NCBI GenBank assembly: GCA_032209605.1
Contig: JASFXZ010000014.1
Coordinates: forward strand, 4,174,912-4,238,911
DNA from: Mactromeris polynyma
Lineage: Eukaryota > Mollusca > Bivalvia > Venerida > Mactridae
Direction: 5' to 3'
DNA length: 64,000 bases
A model generated the notes under the pieces. That model was not told the origin of the DNA. It worked only from the letters and a program-made list of their open reading frames with translations, and made no database searches. Shown here piece after piece: positions 1 through 11,600 of this stretch. The first letter of the stretch is position 1. Every line of letters starts with the position of its first letter. The position numbers were made by a program, and so were the translations under genes.

Positions 1-150
1 GGTAACTCCAAATTCACAAACCTGTAACTTAATCATTTTTAATTGGTAGCCAAAACTTAAATTTTAGTTGGATTCTCAAATTGGCAAAAAATTAGATGCG
101 ATTTTGTAGAATTAAGGTGATGTTATATGCAACTTTCTATATGTTTTTAG

Positions 151-292
151 GGGCGTTTATGGACTCTGGTTTGATGAAGATCTATATCACGGACGTACAA
201 ATCGGTGCGAGACGTTTGACAATGACCTACTTACATCTGCGGAAGATTTTGTTGTGAAAGGAGTCGAGGCGTGGGCTTTCATTTGGGAATGA
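151..292 (+). CDS. Last coding exon of a TLDc-domain protein (OXR1/NCOA7/TLDC2 type), 3' fragment
   Basis: A T-rich tract ending in TTTTTAG at 150 gives a 3' splice site. The exon opens in phase 1 (one base, then GGC at 152) and reads 46 codons to TGA at 290-292. The peptide contains YGLWFDEDLYHGR, then CETFDNDLL, then EDFVVKGVEAWAF, which is the closing part of a TLDc domain as in OXR1, NCOA7 and TLDC2. Proteins of this family are linked to oxidative-stress resistance and, for several members, to binding the V-ATPase. The protein ends IWE, slightly longer than the AFE ending I recall for OXR1. The rest of the gene lies left of the window. It is transcribed towards the Scribble gene. Which TLDc paralogue this is cannot be decided from one exon. 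Confidence 0.85.
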
Positions 293-942
293 ACTCTCTA
301 ATTTCATTGTGATCAATGACTTAAAGTTATATGTGTATATTTAAGGGTAACATTTCGTGTGTATTCAATGATGATATTCCTGCAAACTATCTTTTCTCCA
401 GGCATTGAAGGATAATTCATATATGTATATTCTGTGGTCACTTCAAACTTTCACTATTTTCTAAAACAACAAAGATGCTTCATTAATATCACTTGTTGAT
501 AATTACTATTTAGTCATTATGATTTCCCCTTGGCCTATTTTTGTCAATTGTATCAGCTCGGCTATTTAAAAAAAAATAGAGCTCGGAAGTAACGTAACAT
601 GTGCAGAAAGTAGTTCCAAAATGGACGCCGAGTTAAATGTACATGTATGTAGTCTCTGTGGATAGTATGACTGAGATTTTTATAAATATTAGGAATACAC
701 AGAACATTTAGTTGATATTGAATTGCGTTTCCCTGATCAGTTGTCTTAGTTAACAGTGTACACAAAACCGCATCACATACCGAGATTTTAGGTATATTCA
801 TACACACATACCTTCGAGGTCTATTCCCAACTGTACAGAAATTGCTGAGATGTTGCGATTGTATTTTTCTCTGTCAATGGGTGATATAAAACTGGTCTAT
901 CTACATAATTATGTAATACATATAATAGTGCTGTTCTGTGAC

Positions 943-1100
943 CTGTATTAGTGACCAAAAAATCCATTGTCAGATTTGTACATATTCTAAGAGATAATTA
1001 ATATTTTTCGAGTTGGATTCAATACCAAAGATATTAAAATCAGATGTCAACATTTCTTGCTAAAGCGATTCAAACATAAAAAACTACGCCATTTTCACGC
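943..1100. repeat. Diverged copy of the CTGTATTAGTGAC interspersed family
   Basis: CTGTATTAGTGACC at 943-956, followed by CCATTGTCAGATTT and AATACCAAAGATATTAAAAT, matches the left halves of the elements at 44199 and 40380. I could not find its right end. Confidence 0.6.
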
Positions 1101-1715
1101 TGTTCTGTATTGAAATTTGCTTTCTTGCAGCATTGGTTGACATTTTCAGTTTGTTCTGCCAGCAACTGTTGACCAGTAATATCATATATTATACTCGGTC
1201 CATTTAAAAAGCAAAATGTAGGATTTTTCAAATTTCATGAACTTACCTAGGGATGCAATATATCAACTTAACATCATTTCATTATACGCAATGATGAAAG
1301 CTAAATCTTTTATCAATTAACAGACACTTTCATTATCAAAATGAGTTTTAAAAATCGTATCACACAGGTACAAAAGTGCGTTTTTCAATATACTGATCTG
1401 TAATTAACATATCTGCAATATTGTAAGTTACTATAGTGCTGTTAGATTGACCGCGAACAGGTGTATGAACTTTCAGGACCCATTCATGTCAACTTAGGTA
1501 AGGAAATGCTCTCGTGCGTAAAGCTTTAAATGCTGTTTGGATTTCTTTTCTATCAGAACACAACCGTGGCTTTTCTCCGTCAAGCTTACAGGCAAACACA
1601 AACATTTCAATACACCTATTTTGAAATGTAATGGTTGAGGTAATATATTCATAAGTTCACGGTATATATGCAGATTGGAAACTGAAATGTCTACTCTTTA
1701 ATGTAAATTGTACCC

Positions 1716-2132
1716 CTATGTACCCTCCACAACGCTGGCTCTCATTGCCCCCATGTACCCTCCACAACGCTGGCTCTCATTGCCCCCATGTACCCTCCAC
1801 AACGCTGGCTCTCATTGCCCCCATGTACCCTCCACAATGCTGGCTCTCATTGCCCCCATGTACCCTCCACAACGCTGGCTCTCATTGCCCCCATGTACCC
1901 TCCACAACGCTGGCTCTCATTGCCCCCATGTACCCTCCACAATGCTGGCTCTCATTGCCCCCATGTACCCTCCACAATGCTGGCTCTCATTGCCCCCATG
2001 TACCCTCCACAACGCTGGCTCTCATTGCCCCTATGTACCCTCCACAACGCTGGCTCTCATTGCCCCCATGTACCCTCCACAACGCTGGCTCTCATTGCCC
2101 CCATGTACCCTCCACAACGCTGGCTCTCATCG
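1716..2132. repeat. 35-bp minisatellite, 12 copies
   Basis: Unit core is GTACCCTCCACAACGCTGGC plus CTCATTGCCCCCAT. There are twelve units at exact 35-bp spacing; a C/T change (AACGC or AATGC) separates two unit types. The long frames crossing it are period artefacts. Confidence 0.95.
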
Positions 2133-2525
2133 ATGTACTGTTCAAACTGAATTATGCCTAATTTATTTGCCATTTGTCTTCATCGGTGTCAGAGCAGTGT
2201 GAAAATGTGCTGGCTTTAGTGGTTAAGGTTGCTTATAGAGATGAAATGACTGCGACACTTGGTTTTGAGGGTGATGTTTGGGTGCATTTTAGGTTGTTTG
2301 TAAATTATCACTTTGGAGTGAACTCCCTTGGCTTACGATATTACGTGTTTTTTGGATTGATGCCAAATTAATATCACATGACTTGTGTTCTATGACTTCA
2401 CACCCAAACTGTGTATACTAGTCATTTATTGTGTTTTTTGTCACGTTAGCTTCAATGCCGAGCTGTAAAATGCTAAAACAGAACATGTGTTGTAATATTG
2501 TATTCATTTGATTTATTGTTTAGGT

Positions 2526-2531
2526 AATAAA
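2526..2531 (+). terminator. Candidate poly(A) signal of the TLDc gene
   Basis: AATAAA on the plus strand, followed by a T-rich and TG-rich stretch (GTTTGTGTAGTTTTG) some 25-40 bases downstream, as expected of a cleavage region. Confidence 0.4.
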
Positions 2532-2586
2532 CATTTTGCTAAATGCTTTTCTCGTTTGTGTAGTTTTGTATTGCAACATGAATTCC

Positions 2587-2736
2587 CAGCATGAGAATGG
2601 ATGATTGTAATATCAGCATAGTTTTCACAAAGGGGTCCAGGGAGCATTTGTATGTTGTAGTAATGTACATTCACATCAATCTCAAAAATGGCCCTGGCGA
2701 ACCCAATCTGCGGAATTCCGCAAGGCACTCTCATGC
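2587..2736. mobile_element. Short CAGGCATGAGAAT-type MITE
   Basis: Left end CAGCATGAGAATGG and right end CTCTCATGCCTG are imperfect inverted repeats. Internal motifs (GGGTCCAGGG, ACATCAATCTCAAAAA, GGAATTCCGC) are shared with the longer element at 38896-40070. It lies just past the TLDc poly(A) signal. Confidence 0.55.
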
Positions 2737-2759
2737 CTGAAATTTTTCTTTAGGTTATT

Positions 2760-5700
2760 CAATTACAAATATTACCCTCAGAGTGACAATTTAATCAACT
2801 GGGTTGGTTTTATTCAAAAAGACAACATACATGGGTCATATATTTATTATTTATAATGTACAGATCTATAAAGCAATAATACAAATGAACAATTTTTCAT
2901 TTCCCACAATTTGTTGATATAGTTCCAAGCAACAGCGAAATCATGCGTAACAAAATATTTGCCTGTTTAAAAACAATAAGAATAACGCACAGACAAATGA
3001 CGTCGAACATTTTTATAATCATTAACACAACTGATTAAAAGTCATTTCTGCTTGACCTCTTAATATTACATAAATCATTCGCAAACACTTGGGTCATCAT
3101 TTGCAACAGAAGTGTCCTTAAAATACAGTCTGTGGATATATCTTACATAACACATTTTCGACTAAATTTAAATGAAAACTAGCAATCACACCAAATGTTT
3201 ACATAAACCGCTCCAGAACTGAAGTTTTGTAAAAAAAAAGTTAATGCTTTAATAAGGACCTATATAGAACAAATTTCAAATTAATAAAATAGTATGTGTT
3301 ATAAGTTTAAGTGCAAGTTAACATTAGCATAAATGTAAAAAAATATTAAAATTAAAATGTAAAACACTTTTAGGCCGAGTTTTTATTCCGACACATTTAC
3401 TGATATGTGAACGTTTTTCTGCATTAAAATCGAAATATCGATTAACTATACTCGCTCAGAAAAAAGAAAGTTATATTAATAAATTCAAAGCATAATTATT
3501 ACTTGACCTCAGTGGGGCTTCTAAAACAACCCTCGACAGATTTTCACTGCATAAATAAAATACCAAAAAAAACAATGATAATGTATAATAAAAAGCAACT
3601 GACTTCTTACCAATCTGGATAATATTTAAATTAATTTGATATTTTTTACTAAGTTAATAAAACACAAATCTAGAATACAGACAAAAAAGGACAATATAAA
3701 ACAAACAAGACTTGGGAACACGCGGATTATGCAACTTGTACGAAAAGTCACAATAAACGATTAACTTTCTTACACTATAATTAGCATCCAGCATAGAAAA
3801 TAATGAGAACAATTGTACTAAAGTGTAAATCATCTTTTAAATGTATCAGAAAATGAATAACTCAAGATACTGATTTGTTTTGAAAAATAGTATTACACCA
3901 TTTAAGCAAAAGCAGTCAAAAACCTTCGGAAACCAAAAATAAACATTAGTTGATATGTAAGACTAAATTACAATTTCATCACAGCCTTTGTGTTTAATTT
4001 GGTACTAGTATAACAATAACTCAATACATATTTGATTAAAATAAACAAATGTTACAGAAAAATGAATTATTTTTGTAAAATTACCAAAAAAAAGTTAAGT
4101 CAAATTGATCTAAGGTAGGGTTAAAGTGTGGGCAATTGAGGTGTGAAAAATAAACAATGATCTTGATGGCACGACTGAACTAAAATAACAAAACCTATTT
4201 ACTTATTACAATAAAAACCGAAACCATCAGACCAGTTACTGTCAGTAACTAATCTAGTTAAGAAATGTTAAAGTATACAAGAAAAATCCTTAAATTCATT
4301 ACAATTTACCTGGCAAATAGTAATGTGCATGTTTCAGCATCCATACATCTTGCAACAATTGGCAAGCGTTCGTATACAACTGTCCACCAACCCAATACAA
4401 TGTAAATAACATTGGTTATTGAACTATAAAATGAATGCTTTAAAAATACAATAAAAATCAAACATCAAGACAAAATTTGTTCACAGCATAAAAAAGGAAG
4501 AAACATTAAAACTTGGCTCTAGATAAAATCATCAGACAAAGTCGTATACATTAAGGCATGAACATAAGTTTTGCTGACAATGCAAAAATATGACAAATCT
4601 CATTCCAACTAAAGTGTTGCTTGGGTGGCAAATTACATAAATGCATACCCAAGAAGTTGCAAAGTAACAATAAGATATGGCATTCGTGGATAACTCAATA
4701 CAAAGATATGATTATAAAAAATTGAGCTAATGATATTCATCACCGACTTCAGCTCCGTTACATACAATTCATTTCTGAGAAATCATGTCATGAAATGGAC
4801 GGACATTAAAATGTCAGTCAACAATGCCTATATTAAAAGTATATGTAAAATGTTTTAGAAGCTAATATGCATTTTATTGTATGCTGAAGTATAAAACCTT
4901 AAAATTATAAAAACCTGTTTCAATACACTCAGTTGCAATAGAATCATGATTCTGTCTGATTATAATGGTCAAAAATCATTTATAACTGATTAAAATTTTG
5001 CGATGATTAGATAACTATAGGCCTATTATAAAATGCATCGACAAATCCAAATTTAATACAATTAGTATGTAGAACAAAAAGCAAAAGAAACACATTCTCA
5101 TTTCAGACCAATTTCACATTACGGTTAAAACTTTTCAGAGGTCAAGATGTAACAAAACTTATTAATAAATCTTGTTTATAGACAGAAAAGTTCTTTATGC
5201 AAGTTTTACAAGGTTACGTAAAGTCATGGCAAACCCTTATTCGCCTAACAAACAAATAAGGTACTTTAAATTTAAACAACAAAAAATAACAGACATAAAT
5301 TCAAACAATGGGACACGTAACTCTACATTTCTTAGTAAAATAGGGATTTATTATTCTACATAAATTTATATTTTAAATGCTCTTTTATTTTGATTTTATA
5401 CACATGTTAACTAATACATACATAACTTTAGGAGGCACAATAACAACTTAGGAAGTCAGCATATTAAGCAAGTCAAGAAATCATTCCGACCGTCAGTTTG
5501 GAGATAAATCATCGCTACGGTAACCGTTATATTATACACAAACAAAGAAACATCGCCACTGAAAAATTCTGTCAACCTTTAAAATTGATATCAATCATAT
5601 AAGTCTAAATAGAAATATTTTCCAATGTGAAAGTGACGCATCTATTGGAACAAATCTCAATGAATCAGTCCCAACACAGGTAGATACTGCATAACAAGAG

Positions 5701-7300
5701 GCGAAAGCGAAACAGGTCTATCTGAGTCATTAAATCTATGCCGAGAGTCTAGTATTGTTATCTCCCCTGGATACATATCTCAAAGAGTAACTCTAAGCAG
5801 CAGCGTACAAACACATTCAATATGATACAATGACAAGATCTGATTGTAGTTCTGAGCTCCAACTGTTCGTATGTACAACATTTATATCGATATTAATCCA
5901 TACGCAAATTGTTCATACTGTGGGGCGAGAGCGAACAAAGTCTATCTGTATATCATAAATTAAGTAGATTTCACTTTCCCCTCACCCCACAATGTTAACC
6001 AGCTATCCTTTTAAACATACAAATTCAACAACATACAAATAAAAAATTAACGTAATCAAGTGTTTCTACAAAAATTCTGTGCTACCCATAATTTTGATTA
6101 ACTTCAAATTTGTTAGTTACAGTAATCTTGAATCTTGCACCGATACAATGAAATGTAATGCTTTTATTAGGCAATTTTGGGAATCAGTGCAGTACTACAA
6201 TATCTGTTGATGAATAGTGTATACATATATTACTATGAGCTGGTTATTGCGTTCATATAGTACGCCACAAACGTTGTGTCTAATTTTATGACATGGTGAA
6301 AACCATAAAACTCTTCCTTCTGTTTGACTCAACAAACAACATTGTCGACATTATTAGGCAATAGCTCAGCGAAAAACAAATCTGCTGCCTGGCAATGGGA
6401 AGAGTAAAATTTCCTCCTTTTTGAAGATTCAAGCCTGTAGGTAAGTGATGTCAGTAACACAATATTCTTCACATAAAGAAATAACTAATCATTGTGTTGA
6501 TGATACTTACAGTTAAGCTAGCAAAAGATTAGATAAAGTAACAATTTAATAAAACTTTATTACACTGGTTCTGCTTAATTTAACACAAATATCAGGAATT
6601 CCGTCCAGACACATATACATAGTTTTACTACTTCCATGATTATCATGTTAATAAGATAAGAAATGATTTCAGGATAATTAATGTGTTATCATGGGTATAA
6701 CGAAGACACCATGAAATGAGAAAATTGGATAATCAAACAGCAAATATTACACGGAATTATGACTAAGGCATTGATATACAGGATATAATATTTTATCAAT
6801 CATTTACCAGTACAGAAAGAAACAAAAATCGGCACTCATGCTGATAATGGTATATATTTATACAATCTGTGATGCGTAAAATGTAAAAGAAATGTCATAC
6901 AGCCAGAAAAACGCTTCCACTTTCTTTCACATTTTAAGGTTTAAAAAAGAAGATAAAAATCTCAACAAAATGTATGGCTTGGGAGTTAAAGTCAAAACGA
7001 ATCTATTTACTTCTTTATTTATAAGCAAATTCTTACTTTCCACTCTTGACATTACTGTGATCTCAATAATCGAGTGTTTTGACTAAACCGGACAAAATTA
7101 ATACGCAATAAAATTGAACTACCATCAGTCTTGGAAAACTTTGAATCACTGCACGAGATACGCAATCCCAGCCACCACAGGGCCACGCCCATTTAAGGTA
7201 GACCATCACTAGAGTTAAAACCATCATCTTTCATTCCAACAATCAGCGTACATGTTACACTGGTTTAGGTAAATACCAGCTCTGTCTCCCGAAGTTGTGA
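2760..7300 (-). other. AT-rich stretch without arrays or MITEs; possible Scribble 3' UTR
   Basis: I see no convincing long coding frame, tandem array or recognisable transposon here, unlike the rest of the window. Several minus-strand AATAAA motifs occur, for example at about 2808-2813 and 2842-2847. The lack of insertions would fit a long 3' UTR of the minus-strand gene. This is inference only; a candidate terminal coding exon is listed separately. Confidence 0.3.
6329..6434 (-). CDS. SCRIB: Candidate terminal coding exon of the Scribble gene (low confidence)
   Basis: On the minus strand, TTACTGAC (branch-point-like) followed by CACTTACCTACAG gives an acceptor ending at 6435. Joining the CG left by exon 24 to the G at 6434 restores an Arg codon. 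The frame then runs 34 codons, starting LESSKRRKF and ending NVVC, to TGA at 6329-6331. Phase fits, but I recognise no conserved C-terminal motif. An alternative acceptor near 7149 opens a 31-codon tail at 7052-7148. Transcript data would decide. Confidence 0.28.
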
Positions 7301-7317
7301 AATATAAGTCCAATCTG

Positions 7318-7408
7318 GTCCTTTCGTACTAGTACATCATATAGAAAGGACACATTCTGGTCTTCGTATTAGTACATCATATAGAAAGGACACATTCTGG
7401 TCTTCGTA
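7318..7408. repeat. Two-copy tandem duplication, about 45 bp
   Basis: The stretch TAGTACATCATATAGAAAGG followed by ACACATTCTGGTC occurs twice in succession, with TTCGTA between copies. Confidence 0.85.
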
Positions 7409-7596
7409 TAACATACAGTGTGATAGAGAAGAAATGGTCAGCACGTTATTGCAAGCTCCCCCAGACATCCAGCATTCATTCATTCAAATTAGCTATTTAT
7501 TGGTTATTGTTTATAAATGCTTAAGTTCCACTTTTACAGGTCCTTACGTAACACTACCTGAAATGAAGAAACCAAAGTATAAATCATGTGTCCATG

Positions 7597-8130
7597 TACA
7601 GTAAACCATCATTTAAAGACCGCCTCAATAATTAGACCACCTCAATAATAAGACCGCCTCAATAATAAGACCACCTCAATAATAAGACCGCCTCAATAAT
7701 AAGACCGCCTCAATAATTAGACCACCTCAATAATAAGACCACCTCAATAATAAGACCACCTCAATAATAAGACCACCTCAATAATAAGACCACCTCAATA
7801 ATAAGACCACATCAATAATAAGACCACCTCAATAATAAGACCGCCTCAATAATAAGACCACCTCAATAATAAGACCACCTCAATAATAAGACCACCTCAA
7901 TAATAAGACCGCCTCAATAATAAGACCACCTCAATAATAAGACCACCTCAATAATAAGACCACCTCAATAATAAGACCGCCTCAATAATAAGACCACCTT
8001 AAAATTAAGAACACAATTTTCAAGTCTATTTTCACTGTTTTGCTCTTTATTCAACCTTGATATTTAGACCACTTCAATAAGATAAGTTTTCAAGGGTCCC
8101 AAGGATGGCTATAATTGAGGTTTTACTGTA
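7597..8130. mobile_element. Family-B MITE expanded by an internal minisatellite
   Basis: Starts TACAGTAAACC and ends GGTTTTACTGTA, giving inverted ends that begin with TA. The right part (AAGAACACAATTTTCAAG, TTTTGCTCTTTATTCAACC, TCAAGGGTCCCAAGG) is shared with copies at 13596, 16853 and 32189. Those copies are about 180-200 bp; this one is 534 bp because of the array at 7616-7998. Ends suggest a Tc1/mariner or pogo-type element. Confidence 0.75.
7616..7998. repeat. 17-bp minisatellite within a MITE
   Basis: About 22 units of ACCACCTCAATAATAAG, with variants ACCGCCTC and AATTAG. The unit equals the subterminal motif found once or twice in the other family-B MITEs. Confidence 0.95.
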
Positions 8131-8312
8131 CATATGGAATTATACGGAGGATATTTGTTTCAGTATTATGTGATGAATTAGGTGATGCATTGTTGAGTAT
8201 GTAATACACACATTATAGTTCTTTTTTCAAGCGGGGAAGGGTGGCTTCAGTTGTTATTTTAGAAGATCATAAGAAGACTATATCAGGTAGTTTTAGACTC
8301 AAACACTGTACA

Positions 8313-8499
8313 TACAGGCGAACCTTGTTTATCTGAAACCCTTTTATCGGAATACTCAGTACATGTATCATCCGAAATAAATACTAGACCCCGATGTATC
8401 TTCTTATGCACATCAAATTGAAATGGGCTATTTGAAACCATTTGGTACTCAAAATAAATTTCAGACTCGATGAATTGGAATGAACGAGGTGTGACTGTA
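8313..8499. mobile_element. Family-A MITE, copy 1 (pogo/Tc1-like)
   Basis: Inverted ends TACAGGCGAACCTTGTTTAT and GAACGAGGTGTGACTGTA, with the family core GATGTATCTTCTTATGCACA and ATTGAAATGGGC. Diverged. Confidence 0.8.
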
Positions 8500-8600
8500 G
8501 TTCTCCGGACCGCCGTATAAGGGATTCAAGGCAATAATCAGTAACCTACCTTATGCAGGTAATGCAGATTATGATAAAATAATTGAATAATTACACTTAC

Positions 8601-8677
8601 CGACTTTCATTAGAACTGTTCATAGGAGAATTATCATCTAAATTGAGCTCTATTATTTGTCTTTTAGTAACCTCCAC
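8601..8677 (-). CDS. SCRIB: Scribble exon 24
   Basis: Acceptor TTGTTATTTCAG, then 25 codons beginning VEVTKRQIIELNLDDN, then CG before a strong GTAAGTG donor. It continues exon 23 in frame and ends in phase 2, so at least one more coding exon must follow. Confidence 0.8.
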
Positions 8678-11600
8678 CTGAAATAACAAGGGAGACAACC
8701 TCGTTACACCAACATGTTTCCATAAACACACTAGTCTCATACATTCTACGTAAACATAACTACATCTTAATGTAATCTAGCAGAGATGCATCACTTCAAC
8801 TAGAAATGTGTCCGTATGACACAGATGCCCCCACTAGCAGCATTTGTCACATAGTTTGTGAATGGGTATCCAAATTACCAAGTGAACAACTGTACTGATT
8901 ATGGTGATAAGTCAAGGGCCATAACTTTGCACTTACTGAACACAGGCAAACACGAAACCCCAGGTGCACAACTATACAGGCTGATGAACATTCCTGTACA
9001 GTTTGGTGATATACTGTTGGAGACATGTGCGACACAAAATTGCACGCTCTGTATGCTCTATTTTCAATAAATCAAGGGCCATAACTTTGCACTTACTGGG
9101 CTCACCGAATTATAAATCCCCAGGTGCAATATAACACATGCTTGTGAACATTTCTGTAGTCTTATAACTCTGGCTCATATACTTTTGGAGATATATGCGA
9201 CACAATATTGCATTCTCTGTAGGCTATATTTTAACTAAGTCAAGGGCCATAACTTTGCACTTACTGGGCACAGCCAAAATGAAACCCCAGGTGCACAACT
9301 TCACATGCTGGTGAACATTCATGTAAAGTTTAATAACTCTGGCTCATATACTTTTGGAGATATGAGTGACACAAGATTGCATACTCTGTAGACTATATTT
9401 TAACTAAGTCAAGGGCCATAACTTTGCAATTACTGGGCACAGCCAAACATGAAACCCCAGGTGCACAACTTCACATGCTGGTGAACATTCATGTAAAGTT
9501 TAATAACTCTGGTTCATATACTTTTGGAGATATGAGTGACACAAGATCTTGTGACGGACGGAAGGACGGACGGACAGCAGATGGACAAGGGCAAATCTAT
9601 ATGCCCCCCCCCCACCCCTTTCAGAGTGGGGTCATAATAATTTGGCTTCTCAACGAGAGTGCAATGTCGACAAGTTTGTGACATTCACATTTACTAGAGC
9701 TGTCATCAATTCATATTTTTGCAAATCAAAGATATTGATAAATCACAAGACAAACATTGACAATATATTGATTATATTTTTTAAATTAATAGACTTAACT
9801 TCAATATTTCTGTATGATTATGTGTGTATGCTCTACATAATTAATTAGACATCCCACTTGTCTTTTTATGATAACTTCGTTACATGACATTTAAGTAATG
9901 AATCCATATTTTTAACTCCACAGTATTATATTGCCTACATTAGGTATGCACTGTCCACTAGATCACTGTTTAACAAGTGGCCGACTACAAAGTCACGTTA
10001 CACTACTTTGGCACATTTTTGGACTTTCTACTGTATTTTCCCGCCATAAAATCAATGTTTGTAAGTGTATTGAATATCGTTCAACAGAAAAAATTGTTGA
10101 TTTATCAATTTTGATTGTAACAATGACAGCCCTAACATTTACAGTGTTTGTTTTCAGAGTCATAAATTACATTGTATTCTACAAAGACAAGCTCTTCAGA
10201 GTAACCACCCTTAGAGGGACATAACTTTGGCCATTGTTGAGAGGTTGTTGCTATACAGAGGTTAATTCATAGTAAATTATTTCTACATGGACAATTGATG
10301 ATATTGTTGAAGAGACATTATTGGTCAAGAGAGGTTAAATTGATAGTAAATTCTTTCTACATGGACAATTGATGATATTGTTGAAGAGAGAGATTATTGG
10401 TCAAGAGAGGTTAAATTCATAGTAAATTATTTCTACATGGACAATTGACGATATTGTTGAAGCAAGGTGGTTGCTCTAGGGAGGTTAAATTAGTAAATTC
10501 TTAGAACAGGGAAAACTGATAATAGTGTTGAAGAAATGTGACTGCTCAAGAGAGGGTCACTCTGCAGAGGTTTCAATGAGGCTGCTCAAGAGAGGGTCAC
10601 TCTGCAGAGGTTTCAATGTGACTGCTCAAGAGAGGGACACTCTGCAGAGGTTTCAATGTGGCTGCTCAAGAGAGGGTCACTCAGCAGAGGTTTCAATGTG
10701 ACTGCTCAAGAGAGGGTCACTCTGCAGAGGTTTCAATGTGGCTGCTCAAGAGAGGGTCACTCTGCAGAGGTTTCAATGTGGCTGCTCAAGAGAGGGTCAC
10801 TCTGCAGAGGTTTCAATGTGACTGCTCAAGAGAGGGTCACTCTGCAGAGGTTTCAATGTGGCTGCTCAAGAGAGGGTCACTCTGCAGAGGTTTCAATGTG
10901 ACTGCTCAGAGAGGGTCACTCTGCAGAGGTTTCAATGTGACTGCTCAAGAGAGGGTCACTCTGCAGAGGTTTCAATGTGGCTGCTCAAGAGAGGGTCAAT
11001 CTACAGAGGTTTCAATGTGGCTGCTCAAGAGAGGGTCACTCTGCAGAGGTTTCAATGTGCCTGCTCAAGAGAGGTTTCAATGTACCAGAAAAAAATAATT
11101 GCTTGGCATAATTTGTTTTCAGACTTCCTTATTGCCATTATTTTATGCATCCACACACAATTCATACAAAACATACTGTTCAGTATTATATTCTTACTCT
11201 ACATATGATTTCACATTCTTTATGCTGATGTATAAACTCACAGGAGATTGTCACAAGTTATCTCCCTTTATCCCTTCTAAAGTATAAGTACAGTTGGACC
11301 TCGTTTATTTGACAACCTTCTATCCAAATACTTGATATCAGTCAAAATAAATATCAGGTCCCGATGTATCTTCTTAGGCACGTCGAATTGAAATGGACTT
11401 TCCAAAACTATGTATTATTCGAAATAAAATTTTGGACCCCATAAATGCGAACGAATGAGGTATAGAACTGTATATATAGTACAAGGAGTGTAATGCATTC
11501 CTTGCTGACCTCTTCCCTTGCTGACCTCTTTCCTTGCTGACCTCTTCCCTTGCTGACCTCTTTCCTTGCTGACCTCTTTCCTTGCTGAATGCACACTTCA

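Larger units (their letters stand above)
293..2550 (+). other. Probable 3' UTR of the TLDc gene, with repeats
   Basis: No convincing coding frame follows the stop at 292. The first plus-strand AATAAA I found is at 2526-2531, so a 3' UTR of about 2.2 kb is possible. It would contain a diverged interspersed repeat beginning near 943 and the 35-bp minisatellite at 1716-2132. An ATTAAA near 1034 could serve as an earlier poly(A) signal. The extent is inferred. Confidence 0.45.

Noticed and set aside
1708..2202. Plus-strand frames over the 35-bp array as a repeat protein
   Set aside because: All three frames are open because of the repeat; likely in the 3' UTR of the TLDc gene.
7052..7148. Terminal exon after the acceptor at 7149
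   Set aside because: Phase fits, but the 31-codon tail shows no family motif; kept only as an alternative to 6329-6434.
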